Both the position numbers and the translations under genes were made by a program. Source: Palsa-1439 sp050015495 (lineage in GTDB: Bacteria; Verrucomicrobiota; Verrucomicrobiia; Palsa-1439). Taken from it: DNA of 64,000 nt. Positions 8,712-18,200 of this stretch are shown here, in pieces; the stretch's first letter is position 1; each line of letters starts with the position of its first letter. The stretch is from assembly GCA_050015495.1 (NCBI GenBank), contig JBEKBH010000002.1, forward strand, positions 62,001 to 126,000, written 5' to 3'. The notes beneath the pieces are model-generated. The model was given only the letters and a program-made list of their open reading frames with translations. It had not been told where the DNA came from and ran no database searches.

Positions 8712-9214
8712 TGGAAGACATCCGCGATATTAAAGGACTCGTTCCGCTGCCACACGGCTGGTGGTGGCTGTGGCTGGTATTGGCCGCCGTGGCGGCGGCG
8801 GTGGCGTGGTGGCTTTGGAGACGGCGGCAGCCGGGGGTTTCCGAGTTTGTCGCGCCGCCTCCCACGCCGTACGAAGTGGCGATCCGCGAACTACGTCGAC
8901 TGCGCGAAGAGAACCCGCCCGTGGAAGAGTTCTACACGCGGCTGTCGGGCGTCGTGCGGCAATACCTCGAAGGGCAGATGGGCTTGCGCGCACCCGAGCG
9001 CACGACGGAGGAGTTTCTGTATGAGGTCTCCCGCGACCATTCGCTTTCCGCGGAACACCGGGAATTGCTCGAGGCCTTCCTACAGGAGGCCGATCTGGTC
9101 AAGTTTGCCCGGTTTCAGCCGGGCGCGGAGGACATGCGGCGCGCCTTGGATGCCGCCGAGAAATTCGTGAACGAGTCGCAGCCGCACGCCGAGGAGGTGG
9201 CCGCAACGGTATGA
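8711..9214 (+). CDS. DUF4381-like membrane protein of the Bat operon
   Basis: The 167-residue protein has one N-terminal transmembrane helix (WWWLWLVLAAVAAAVAWWLW, about residues 17-36), a basic RRRQ stop-transfer and a helical cytoplasmic domain with the pattern EEFYTRLSGVVRQYLEGQ. A small protein of this build sits between DUF58 and BatA in many MoxR-Bat operons (DUF4381). It overlaps the DUF58 stop by one base and batA by 4 bp. Its function is unknown; position suggests it helps anchor the complex at the membrane. Confidence 0.8.
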   Translation: MEDIRDIKGLVPLPHGWWWLWLVLAAVAAAVAWWLWRRRQPGVSEFVAPPPTPYEVAIRELRRLREENPPVEEFYTRLSGVVRQYLEGQMGLRAPERTTEEFLYEVSRDHSLSAEHRELLEAFLQEADLVKFARFQPGAEDMRRALDAAEKFVNESQPHAEEVAATV

Positions 9215-10209
9215 AGTTCGCCAGTCCATGGTCGCTGGTGTTGCTGCTCGTGTTGCCGGTGTGGTTGTGGTGGGAACGCCGGTCCGCCCAGCGCGGCGGC
9301 CTGAAGTTTTCCTCGGTGGCGACCGCACGCTCGTTGTCATCGGTCTGGGCGGCGCTCGGTCCGTCGCTGTTGATCCTGTTGCGCGGGGCGACGCTGGCGC
9401 TGTTCATCGTCGCGCTGGCGCGCCCGCAATTGGGCCGTAGCGAGAGCAAAATCAAGACCGAGGGGATCGACATTGTGCTGGTCATCGACATCTCCGGCAG
9501 CATGCAGGCGATGGATTACGAGAAGAGCGGGCAACGCGAATCGCGGATCGATGCGGTGAAGGAGGTCGTGCGCGACTTCATCCGTTCCCGCCCCAACGAT
9601 CGAATCGGGATGGTCGTGTTCGGCACGCACGCGTATGTCGCCAGCCCGCTCACGCTCGACCACGATTGGCTCGAACGCAACCTCGACCGTATCCGCATCG
9701 GCTTGGTCGAGGGCAACACCGCGATTGGCGCGGGCATCGGCACGGGCGTGAACCGCCTCCGCGACACCCAGGCCAAGAGCAAGGTGATCGTCTTGTTGAC
9801 CGACGGCGGCGAGAACATCAAGAACCCACCTGCCCTCGACGCCGCGAAAGCCGCCAAGGAATTCAACGTGCGCGTGTACACGGTCGGCGCGGGCTCCCAG
9901 GGACTCGCCCCCATGCCGGTCTACGATCGCGCGGGCAATCTGCTCGGATACCAGCAGATTCAGGCCGACCTCGATGAAGACCTGTTGAAGCAAATCGCGG
10001 CGGTGACGGGTGGACAGTATTTCCGCGCGGCGGATACGGCGTCGCTGAAGAAGACGTATGCGCAGATCGACGCGATGGAAAAGCAGAAGGTCGAGACGGT
10101 CGCGTATGAAAACTGGCGAGAATTGTTCCCGTGGTTTTTGGCGCCGGGGCTCGGATGCCTCGTGTTGGCCGTGACCCTGGAACACACGCGGCTGCGGAGG
10201 TTGCCGTAA
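9211..10209 (+). CDS. batA: BatA-like VWA membrane protein
   Basis: The 332-residue protein starts FASPWSLVLLLVLPVWLWW (first membrane helix), has a second helix near residues 48-68, a VWA domain with an intact metal-ion site beginning DISGS (residues 93-97), and a C-terminal helix near 308-328. This is the standard BatA layout: membrane anchors around an extracytoplasmic VWA domain. The Bat genes were named for aerotolerance in Bacteroides; here they probably form an envelope stress or protein-assembly complex with MoxR. The gene overlaps both neighbours by 1-4 bp. Confidence 0.9.
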   Translation: MKFASPWSLVLLLVLPVWLWWERRSAQRGGLKFSSVATARSLSSVWAALGPSLLILLRGATLALFIVALARPQLGRSESKIKTEGIDIVLVIDISGSMQAMDYEKSGQRESRIDAVKEVVRDFIRSRPNDRIGMVVFGTHAYVASPLTLDHDWLERNLDRIRIGLVEGNTAIGAGIGTGVNRLRDTQAKSKVIVLLTDGGENIKNPPALDAAKAAKEFNVRVYTVGAGSQGLAPMPVYDRAGNLLGYQQIQADLDEDLLKQIAAVTGGQYFRAADTASLKKTYAQIDAMEKQKVETVAYENWRELFPWFLAPGLGCLVLAVTLEHTRLRRLP

Positions 10210-11210
10210 TGAATTTCGGCAATCCACAATTATTCTGGCTGCTGGCACTGGCGCCGGTCTTCATCGTGTTTCTGGTCTGGGCGTTCCGCGCGCGGCGGCG
10301 GGCGCTGGAGCGGTTCGCGTCCCCACCACTGGCGCAGCGGTTGACGAACTCGGTCCGCCCGGTGGCGCGCCGGTGGAAGGCGGTGTTGATCGTAACGGTG
10401 ATCACCCTGACGGCGCTGGCGTTGACCCAGCCGCGTTGGGGCTTTGAATGGCGCGAGGTGAAACACAAGGGTGTGGACATCTTTGTGTTGCTCGATGTGT
10501 CGAAGAGCATGCTGACCGAAGATGTGCGGCCCAATCGGTTGGGCCAAGCGAAGTACGCCGTCCAGGATTTGCTCGAGAAACTTCGCGGCGACCGGATCGG
10601 CCTGATTGCGTTCGCGGGGACAGCATTCGTCCAATGCCCGTTGACAGTGGATTACGAGGCGTTTCGGCTGACGTTGAAAGACGCCGACCCGCACATCATC
10701 CCGCGCGGGGGAACGGCGATCGGCCCGGCGATTCGCACGGCGTTGAAAGCCTTCGACGCGGGCGAAGGTCGGGACCACGCCATCGTATTGATCACCGACG
10801 GCGAACAAACCGAGGGCGACGCCGTGGCGGCTGCGGACGAAGCGGCGAAAGAAGGCGTGAAGATTTTCGCCATCGGCGTGGGCACGGCGGAGGGCGAACT
10901 GATCCCGATTCGCGAAGAAGGCAAGCCGATGGAGTTTTTGAAGGACCGCGACGGCGAGGTGGTCAAATCCCGGCTGGATGAAAACACGCTGAAACAAATC
11001 GCGCTGAAGACGGGTGGCATGTACGTGCACAGCGCGGCGGGTGACTTCGGCATGGACGCGGTTTACGACAAGGGGATCGCCCAACTTCACCGCAAGGAAT
11101 TCGCCTCTCGGCTGCAGAAGCAATACTTTGAGAGGTTCCAGTGGCCTTTGGGCATGGCGTTCGTCCTGCTGGTGGTCGAGTCGTTCGTCAGCGACAGGAG
11201 GGCGGCATGA
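10209..11210 (+). CDS. batB: BatB-like VWA membrane protein
   Basis: The 333-residue paralogue of the preceding gene has two N-terminal helices (LFWLLALAPVFIVFLVW and AVLIVTVITLTALAL), a VWA domain with DVSKS (residues 96-100) and TDGEQT, and a C-terminal helix near residues 314-328. The order after batA and before batC is canonical for BatB. I took the ATG at 10209, which overlaps the batA TAA as TAATG, because the upstream in-frame extension runs through the end of batA. Confidence 0.9.
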   Translation: MNFGNPQLFWLLALAPVFIVFLVWAFRARRRALERFASPPLAQRLTNSVRPVARRWKAVLIVTVITLTALALTQPRWGFEWREVKHKGVDIFVLLDVSKSMLTEDVRPNRLGQAKYAVQDLLEKLRGDRIGLIAFAGTAFVQCPLTVDYEAFRLTLKDADPHIIPRGGTAIGPAIRTALKAFDAGEGRDHAIVLITDGEQTEGDAVAAADEAAKEGVKIFAIGVGTAEGELIPIREEGKPMEFLKDRDGEVVKSRLDENTLKQIALKTGGMYVHSAAGDFGMDAVYDKGIAQLHRKEFASRLQKQYFERFQWPLGMAFVLLVVESFVSDRRAA

Positions 11211-12040
11211 GATGGTGGTGGCTGCTCTTGTTGCCGACGGTGGCGCTGGCGAGGACAGAGAACTGGCCGGAACGGTACGATACCGGTGTGACAGCGTATC
11301 GGAGCAACGATTTCGCGGAGGCTTCCCAATTGTTCGAGAATGCGACGTCGTCGACCGATCGCACGCTGCAACAGCGCGCCCTGTACAACCTCGGCAACGC
11401 CGATTTTCGCCTCGGCCAATCACAGCCGAAACAGGCCCAACAGCTTTGGCAGCGAGCGCTCAAGAGCTATGAGAGCGCGCTCGCCATCGACCCCAACGAC
11501 GCCGACGCAAAGTTCAACCACGAATTCGTGAAGAAGAAGCTCGAGGAATTGAAGAAACAACAACAACAGCAGCAACAGCAGAAACAAAACCAAAAGAATC
11601 AGCAGGACCAGAAGCAAAACCAGCAGGACAATCAACAACAGCAGAACCAGCAAAATCAACAGGACAAGAACCAGGACCAGTCCCAGCAGCAGAATCAACA
11701 ACAGAACCAGCAGCAACAACAGCAGAAGTCCGACCAGAAACAGTCGGAGCAACAGCAGCCAAAGCAGGACCGACAATCGCAGCAGTCGGCGGAACAGCAG
11801 AAGCAACAGGAAAAAGAGAAAGAGAAGGGGCAACAACAGGACCAACAGGCCCAGCAGGACAAGGGATCACCGCCCGAGCAACAGTCCCAGGAGAATGGCG
11901 GCCAGCCGGAAGATATGGACAAGATGCAGGCCACCGAGATGCTCGATAACCTGCGCGAAGACGAGCGCAACTGGAATTTCTTCCCCGAAATGCAAATGAA
12001 GGACTTGAAAGATTCGGGCGAGCCAGCCAAGGATTGGTGA
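11207..12040 (+). CDS. batC: BatC-like TPR protein with a very Gln-rich tail
   Basis: The 277-residue protein has a signal peptide (MRWWWLLLLPTVALA), two to three TPR-like helical pairs (YDTGVTAYRSNDFAEASQLF, ALYNLGNADFRLG, ALAIDPNDADAKFNHEF), then about 110 residues (roughly 116-225) made almost only of Gln, Asn, Lys and Asp, and an acidic C-terminus. BatC proteins normally have TPRs and a charged or low-complexity tail; this tail is extreme. The start overlaps the batB stop (ATGA). The Gln tract is encoded by mixed CAA/CAG codons, so it is not a simple triplet repeat. Confidence 0.87.
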   Translation: MRWWWLLLLPTVALARTENWPERYDTGVTAYRSNDFAEASQLFENATSSTDRTLQQRALYNLGNADFRLGQSQPKQAQQLWQRALKSYESALAIDPNDADAKFNHEFVKKKLEELKKQQQQQQQQKQNQKNQQDQKQNQQDNQQQQNQQNQQDKNQDQSQQQNQQQNQQQQQQKSDQKQSEQQQPKQDRQSQQSAEQQKQQEKEKEKGQQQDQQAQQDKGSPPEQQSQENGGQPEDMDKMQATEMLDNLREDERNWNFFPEMQMKDLKDSGEPAKDW

Positions 12041-12042
12041 CG

Positions 12043-13764
12043 ATGAGAGCTTGGCTGGTCATCGCATTTCTTTTCGTGGCGACAGGCGCATTCGCCGATG
12101 TGTCCGTTGTCGCGTCCGTCGACCGGAACCACATCGCATTTGGCGAGTCGGTGACGCTGACCGTTGCGGTCCAAGGCACACAGAGCGGCACGCAACCCTC
12201 GATCCCCCGGGTTGACGCCCTGAGCTTTGATGGTCCGTCCACGCAGAGCAGTTTTTCGCTGAACAACGGGCACATGAGCCAGTCCGTCAGTTTTGTGTAT
12301 CGGGTCACACCCGCCCGAACGGGCGAATTCACGATTCCGGCGATTACGGTCAACGTCGGCGGCCAAAGTTATTCCACTGAGCCGATCCAGTTGGTCGTGG
12401 GCAAGGGCGCGGCGCAGAATGACGCAAGCCAAATGCTCTTCGCGCGCGCGCAAATTCCCTCGCAGCAGCTCTACCTCGGCCAGACCGAGCCGGTGGCCGT
12501 GCTCGTGTTCGTGCGGGCGGACGTGCCGTTTCGGGGCCTCAGCGGATTCAGCGAGGAAGCCGATGGACTGGGGTTCAAATACCTGCAAAACCTGAAACAG
12601 GGCACACAGGTCATCAACGGCGAATCCTTCAATGTGGGGGTGATCGAGGGCTCCATTTCGCCTGAGCGCACGGGGACGCTGAACTTTGGTCCGTGCATCC
12701 TTAAAGCCCAGCTCACCGTTCAAAAGCGCGGAGGCAGCTCGGGCTGGCCGTTTGATGATTCGATGTTTGACCAGATGTTTGGAAGAACCCAGGTGCGCGA
12801 GGTGCCCGTGACCGTTGACGCCGTGCCCGTCGAGGTTCTGCCGTTGCCCGAGGAGGGCCGGCCGACGGATTTTGGCGGGGCGGTCGGCCAATGGAAACTC
12901 GACGTGACCGCCAAGCCGACCGATATCGCGGTCGGCGACCCCATCACCTTGACGATCAAAGTCAGCGGCAACGGCAACATCGACACCGTGCCGATGCCGA
13001 AGCTCGGGTCCTTGGACGGATTCAAGACGTACGATCCGACGACGAAGACGACGAAGGACGAGTTGAATACGACAGGCGAACGCGTGATGCAACAGGTGCT
13101 CATCGCGAAGAGCACCGACGTGAAAGAGCTTCCCGAGGTGCGGCTGGCGTATTTCGACCCGGAGGCGCGGGCCTACAAGACGGCCGTCCAGTCGCCGATC
13201 AAACTCGTGGTCAAGGCCGGCACCGGTGGCCAAACGACCATTGTCAGCGGCGGCGAACGATTGCGTCCGGATGAGAAGTTGGGGCAGGACATCGTGTATC
13301 TGAAAGGCGACCTCGGACCGGCCGTGCCCGGCGCGCCGTTCTGCGGGACGGTCACGTTTTGGGCGTTGAACGTCACGCCGGTGCTGGCGTTGCTCGGCAC
13401 CGTCGGTTGGAAGCGGCGCACGGACAGGCTGCGCGGCGACGTCGCCTACGCGCGCCGGACGCGGGCGGCGAAAAAAGCCCGCCGACTCCTCACCTCGGCG
13501 ACGAGCTACGACGAAATCCAGCGCGTGTTGCAGCACTACCTCGGCGACCGGTTGAACATCCCGGTCGGCGGCATTACCGCGTCGATCATCGACGAGCAAC
13601 TGGTGCCACGCGGCGTGAATGGCGAACTCGCGGATCGGGCGCGGGCGTGCTTTGCAGCGTGCGATACCGCGCGGTTCGCCGGCGGGGAAGCGGATATGAG
13701 CGTCCAAGCGACCCGGGACAATGTGGGACGATTGATTGATGAACTGGAAACGAAACAGTTATAA
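12043..13764 (+). CDS. batD: BatD-like protein
   Basis: The 573-residue protein has a signal peptide (MRAWLVIAFLFVATGAFA), a long beta-rich extracytoplasmic part with repeated Ig-like patterns typical of BatD (HIAFGESVTLTVAVQG near the start; KPTDIAVGDPITLTIKVSGN near residue 290), one transmembrane helix near residues 430-450 and a helical cytoplasmic tail. An alternative TTG start 9 bp upstream would lie inside batC; I prefer the ATG at 12043, which begins the signal peptide. It overlaps batE by 26 bp. Confidence 0.87.
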   Translation: MRAWLVIAFLFVATGAFADVSVVASVDRNHIAFGESVTLTVAVQGTQSGTQPSIPRVDALSFDGPSTQSSFSLNNGHMSQSVSFVYRVTPARTGEFTIPAITVNVGGQSYSTEPIQLVVGKGAAQNDASQMLFARAQIPSQQLYLGQTEPVAVLVFVRADVPFRGLSGFSEEADGLGFKYLQNLKQGTQVINGESFNVGVIEGSISPERTGTLNFGPCILKAQLTVQKRGGSSGWPFDDSMFDQMFGRTQVREVPVTVDAVPVEVLPLPEEGRPTDFGGAVGQWKLDVTAKPTDIAVGDPITLTIKVSGNGNIDTVPMPKLGSLDGFKTYDPTTKTTKDELNTTGERVMQQVLIAKSTDVKELPEVRLAYFDPEARAYKTAVQSPIKLVVKAGTGGQTTIVSGGERLRPDEKLGQDIVYLKGDLGPAVPGAPFCGTVTFWALNVTPVLALLGTVGWKRRTDRLRGDVAYARRTRAAKKARRLLTSATSYDEIQRVLQHYLGDRLNIPVGGITASIIDEQLVPRGVNGELADRARACFAACDTARFAGGEADMSVQATRDNVGRLIDELETKQL

Positions 13765-14503
13765 GATCGGCGTGGTCATCTGGCTGGTGGGCCTGTGTAG
13801 GGCGTTCGCCGGACCAAGCGACGACTTCAAGTCGGCCAACCAGTTGTACGACACCGGGAAGTTTGCCGAGGCGGCGGCGGTCTACGAGAAAATCGAACCG
13901 AAGACAGCTCATGTGTACTACAACCTGGGCAATGCCCATTTCCGCGAAGGCAAATTGGGACTGGCGATCCTCGATTACGAGCGGGCCCGGCGCCTGGCGC
14001 CGCGTGACCCGGATATTATGGCGAACCTGAAGTTTGCCGAGCAGCGGTTGGGGGTCGATGATGTGAACGCGCCGCCACGCGCGTGGCAGAGATTTCTCCG
14101 GTCGATCATCGAGAGTCGCAGCCCGAACGAGTGGGGGATGTACGAACTGGCGGCGCTGTGGCTGGCGGCCTTGGCGGTCGGAGTGTGCATTTACATTCCC
14201 CGACTACGGACCGTATTGCTCGGCATCGCCGCAGCGGCCTTCGTGGGATTTGCGGCGTCCGTGTTTGCGCTTGGCCATGAAGTCCTTGGCGATCGAACGG
14301 CTCCCGCCGCGGTCGTCGTGGCCGCGGAGACCGAAGCGCGGTTCGCGCCCGTGCCCGACTCGACCACCCATTTCAAACTCATCGAAGGAACCCGGGTGGT
14401 GATCCGGGAAGATCGCGGCCACTGGTTGTTCGTGGAACGGGCCGATGGGCAACAGGGATGGGTGAGGTCGGACACCGTCGAGCGGGTCGTGCCCCAAAGT
14501 TGA
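13739..14503 (+). CDS. batE: BatE-like TPR and SH3-domain membrane protein
   Basis: The 254-residue protein begins with a signal/anchor segment (YKIGVVIWLVGLCRAFA), has TPR motifs (YNLGNAHFREGKLGLAILDYERAR, shown here as one helix pair), two transmembrane helices (about residues 136-180) and a C-terminal bacterial SH3-like domain (LIEGTRVVIREDRGHW...GWVRSDTVERV). This matches BatE at the end of Bat operons. It begins 26 bp inside batD; an in-frame TTG one codon earlier is the only alternative close start. Confidence 0.83.
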   Translation: MNWKRNSYKIGVVIWLVGLCRAFAGPSDDFKSANQLYDTGKFAEAAAVYEKIEPKTAHVYYNLGNAHFREGKLGLAILDYERARRLAPRDPDIMANLKFAEQRLGVDDVNAPPRAWQRFLRSIIESRSPNEWGMYELAALWLAALAVGVCIYIPRLRTVLLGIAAAAFVGFAASVFALGHEVLGDRTAPAAVVVAAETEARFAPVPDSTTHFKLIEGTRVVIREDRGHWLFVERADGQQGWVRSDTVERVVPQS

Positions 14504-14541
14504 CTCATCGACCGCCGGGGGTGGGTGGAAAACATTTTCAC

Positions 14542-14557
14542 TTGACTGACCAGTCAA
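14542..14557. promoter_or_regulatory. Palindromic TetR operator upstream of the repressor gene
   Basis: TTGACTG-AC-CAGTCAA is a perfect 7-bp inverted repeat with a 2-bp centre, ending 30 bp before the ATG of the TetR gene. Its left arm contains TTGACT, which could serve as a -35 element, so binding would block transcription. A near copy lies after the gene at 15220-15235, which points to autoregulation. Confidence 0.75.
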
Positions 14558-14587
14558 GCTGTGGAATCTTCCGCGCATCGTCACGAT

Positions 14588-15217
14588 ATGAAGCCCGAAT
14601 GCGATACCAAGCAGAGACTGTTGGACACGGCCATTGACCTGATTTGGGAGCAGAGTTACGGCGCGGTAAGCGTGGACGTAATTTGCGAGCGGGCCGGCGC
14701 CCGAAAAGGGAGTTTCTACCATTTTTTCCCGTCCAAATCAGATCTGACGGTCGCCGCGATTGAGGAGCATTGGGAGAAGTTGCGGCCCGATCTCGATCGC
14801 ATTTTTTCGCCACAGACGCCGCCGCTTGAACGGCTGTCGAGGTATTGCGATTTGATTTGCGAGCGCCAGCGCCAAAAGATGCAGAAATTTGGGAGAGTTT
14901 GCGGCTGTGCGTTCACTTCCCTGGCCTCCGAGTTGAGTACGCAGGACGAGAACATTCGCCGGAAGTCGCAGCAGATTTTGGATCGGCGCTGCCGGTATTT
15001 CGCGGCGGCGCTGCGCGATGCGGTTCGCGAGGGATTGGTCCCCGAACAAGACTGTGACAACAAGGCCCGCGAATTGTATGGATGCGTGATGGGCGTGTTG
15101 GTGGAGGCGAAGATTGAGAACAACCTCGAAATCATCCAGCATTTGAAACCAACCATTTTTCGATTGATTGGCGTGGGCGAAAAGCAGTTTGCGGGAGAGA
15201 CGACTCTTCACGCATAA
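14588..15217 (+). CDS. TetR/AcrR-family repressor of the adjacent RND efflux genes
   Basis: The 209-residue protein has an N-terminal TetR DNA-binding domain: KQRLLDTAIDLIWEQSYGAV, then the helix-turn-helix VDVICERAGARKGSFYHFFP (about residues 28-50) and a YHFFPSK-type recognition turn. The C-terminal ligand domain contains several cysteines (CDLICE, VCGCAF), which could matter for sensing but may be incidental. Nearly identical palindromes lie on both sides of the gene, before its own start and before the RND permease, so it should repress itself and the efflux operon. An in-frame GTG at 14561 would put the operator right against the start; the ATG at 14588 fits the family N-terminus better. 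Confidence 0.9.
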   Translation: MKPECDTKQRLLDTAIDLIWEQSYGAVSVDVICERAGARKGSFYHFFPSKSDLTVAAIEEHWEKLRPDLDRIFSPQTPPLERLSRYCDLICERQRQKMQKFGRVCGCAFTSLASELSTQDENIRRKSQQILDRRCRYFAAALRDAVREGLVPEQDCDNKARELYGCVMGVLVEAKIENNLEIIQHLKPTIFRLIGVGEKQFAGETTLHA

Positions 15218-15219
15218 GG

Positions 15220-15235
15220 TTGACTGGTCGGTCAA
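15220..15235. promoter_or_regulatory. Second TetR operator, upstream of the RND operon
   Basis: TTGACTG-GT-CGGTCAA repeats the 14542-14557 palindrome with one arm mismatch. It starts 2 bp after the tetR stop and lies 60 bp before the RND permease start, where it would cover a promoter. TTGACT again offers a -35-like element. Confidence 0.7.
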
Positions 15236-15295
15236 GATAAATCAATGCATGAACAGGCTGAATAGAATCATTGTGACGCAACCGCGGAGGACGTC

Positions 15296-18200
15296 ATGTG
15301 GATTGTCCGGCTAGCCCTCCGTCGGCCGTATACGTTTGTCGTCGCGGCAATGCTGTTGTTGCTGCTGACGCCGTTTATTCTTCTGCGCACGCCGACGGAT
15401 ATTTTTCCGGCGATCAACATCCCGGTCGTCAGCATCCTCTGGAGTTATACCGGGCTCAACGCGGTGGAGATAGAGCAGCGCATGGTGTACAACGAAGAGC
15501 GAGCGCTGACGACGACGGTCAACAACATCGAGCACATTGAGTCCACCTCTTACAACGACATTGGTGTCATCAAGGTATTCTTCCGCCAGGGGACTTCGGT
15601 GGACGCTGGTGTGGCGCAAATCACGGCCGTCTCGCAAACGGTCCTGCGCTCGATGCCGCCCGGGACGACACCGCCGCTGATCATTCAGTACAACGCCTCG
15701 ACCGTTCCCATCCTGCAATACGGTGTCAGCGGCAAGGGGATGTCGGAGCAGGAAATCTTCGATGCGTGCGTCAACCAGATCCGCGTCGGCCTCATCACGG
15801 TGCAAGGGGCCGCCATCCCATGGCCGTACGGCGGCAAGCAGCGGCTCGTTTCGATCGATCTCGATTTAAAAGCGTTGCAGGCGCAGAACCTTTCTCCTGA
15901 AGACGTCGTGAACGCTGTCAGCGCCCAGAACCTCGTGCTGCCGAGCGGCACGGCGAAGATTGGCCCGATGGAATACGATATCAATCTGAACACCAGCCCG
16001 AAGCTGTTGGATCGACTCAACGACCTGCCGATCAAGACGATCAACGGGGCGGTCATCCACGTGCGCGATGTGGCCCAGGTCCGCGACGGTTATTTGCCGC
16101 AACGGAATATTGTTCGCCAGGACGGCGTGCGCAGCACATTGATCAGCATTCTCAAGACGGGCTCGGCGTCGACGCTGACGGTGGCCAATGGGGTCAAGCA
16201 GGCGATGACGGCAGTCCTCAAGACCGTGTCTGACAGGTTGGTGGTGAAGCAATTTGCCGACCAGTCGATCTTTGTCCGCGCCGCCATCTCCGGGGTGGTG
16301 CGGGAGGGCGTGATCGCCGCCTGTTTGACGGCGATCATGATTCTGCTGTTTCTCGGTTCCTGGCGCGGCACCGTGATCATCGCGCTGTCAATCCCGCTGT
16401 CGATCCTGGTGTCACTGGCCTGCCTGAGTGCGCTGGGCGAGACCATCAACCTGATGACGCTGGGCGGGCTGGCGCTGGCCGTCGGCATCCTGGTGGACGA
16501 CGCGACGGTCGAGTTGGAAAACGTTCACCGGCAGATGGCGCTGGGCAAGCCGGTCATCCAGGCGATCCTCGACGGCGCCCAGGAGATCGCGCTGCCGGCG
16601 TTTGTGTCCACGCTGTGCATCTGCATTGTGTTCGTCCCGATGTTTTTCCTGGCCGGTGTGGCGCGGTACCTGTTCGTGCCATTGGCGGAAGCGGTGGTGT
16701 TTGCGATGCTGGCCAGCTACGCGCTATCGCGAACGCTCGTGCCGACACTGGTGATGTGGTTTTACCGCCATCACGCGTACCACGGTCACGTGGAGGACCC
16801 GGAGAAGGCGCCGCGGTTGGTGCGTCCGTTTGTGAGGCTGCAGGACCGCTTCGAGAATGGATTCGATCGGATGCGCGAGGGCTACCGCGGCATGCTCGGG
16901 GTCGTGTTTGAGCACCGGGTGGCGTTTGCCCTGGTGTTTATGGGGTTCTGCGTCGGGTCGTGCCTGCTGATACCATTTTTGGGACAGGATTTCTTTCCCT
17001 CGGTGGACGCGGGAACATTCCGTCTGCATGTTCGTGCGCGGAGCGGAACGCGGATCGAGGAGACGGCCAAGTTCATCGACCAGGTCGAGGCCGCGATCCG
17101 CCGCGAGATTCCGGCTGAGGAACTCCATGGGATTCTCGACAACATCGGCCTGCCGAATTCCAGCATCAACCTCAGCTACAGTGACAACGGGGTGGTGGGC
17201 CCGGGCGACGCGGACATCATGGTTTCGTTACGTGAAGGCCACCGGCCCACGCCTCAATACGTCCAGCGATTGCGTCTCCGGCTGAACCGGGAGTTTCCGG
17301 GCGCCATCTTTTATTTTTTACCAGCCGATATCGTCAGCCAGACGATCAACTTCGGGCTGCCCGCGCCGCTGGACATCCAGATTGTCGGCCGCGATCAGGT
17401 CACGAACCGCGGCATCGCCGAACAGTTGGCGGCGAAGATTCGCCGGGTGCCGGGCGCCGTGGACGTACGCATTCAGCAGCCCAACGATCGCCCCAAGATC
17501 GAGTTTGCCATTGATCGCGACCGGGCGTCGGAAATGGGGCTTACCGAGAATGACATTGCGAACTCGGTACTGCTCAACCTGAGCGGCAGCAGCCAGGTGC
17601 TGCCGTCGTACTGGGTCAACTTTGGCGTGGGCGTGCAGTATTTGGTGAATATCCGCGCGCCCGAGTATCGGATGGATTCGCTCAATGCGCTGAACTCGAT
17701 GCAGGTCAGCGCGAGTCAGCCCGGCACGGGCAACGGACAGTTACTGGCCAACGTGGCGTCGTTCGCGCGCACCAACGGCCCCCCGGCGATCTCGCATTAC
17801 AACGTGATTCCCGTGATCGATATCTTCGGGGGCGTGAGCGGTCGTGATCTGGGCGGCGTGCTTCATGATGTGGAACCATTGATCCGACAGGCCGAAAAGG
17901 AGCTGCCGCGCGGCAGTTCGATCCTCGTGCGGGGCCAGGCGGAGACGATGCGGTCCAGCTTTATCGGGTTGTCCATCGGGCTGGTGATGGCCATCGCGCT
18001 GATTTACCTGTTGCTGGTGGTCAACTTCCAGAGCTGGCTGGATCCATTCATTATCATTACGGCGCTGCCCGGGGCGCTGGCCGGTGTCATCTGGGCGTTG
18101 CATTTGACGATCACCACCACCAGCGTCCCGTCGTTGATGGGGGCGATCATGAGTCTCGGCGTGGCGACCGCCAATTCGGTCCTGGTCGTCACGTTTGCGC

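Noticed and set aside
11420..11845. Leu-rich minus-strand frame that looks like a membrane protein
   Set aside because: It is the complement of the Gln codons of batC (CAG/CAA read backwards gives CTG/TTG, Leu).
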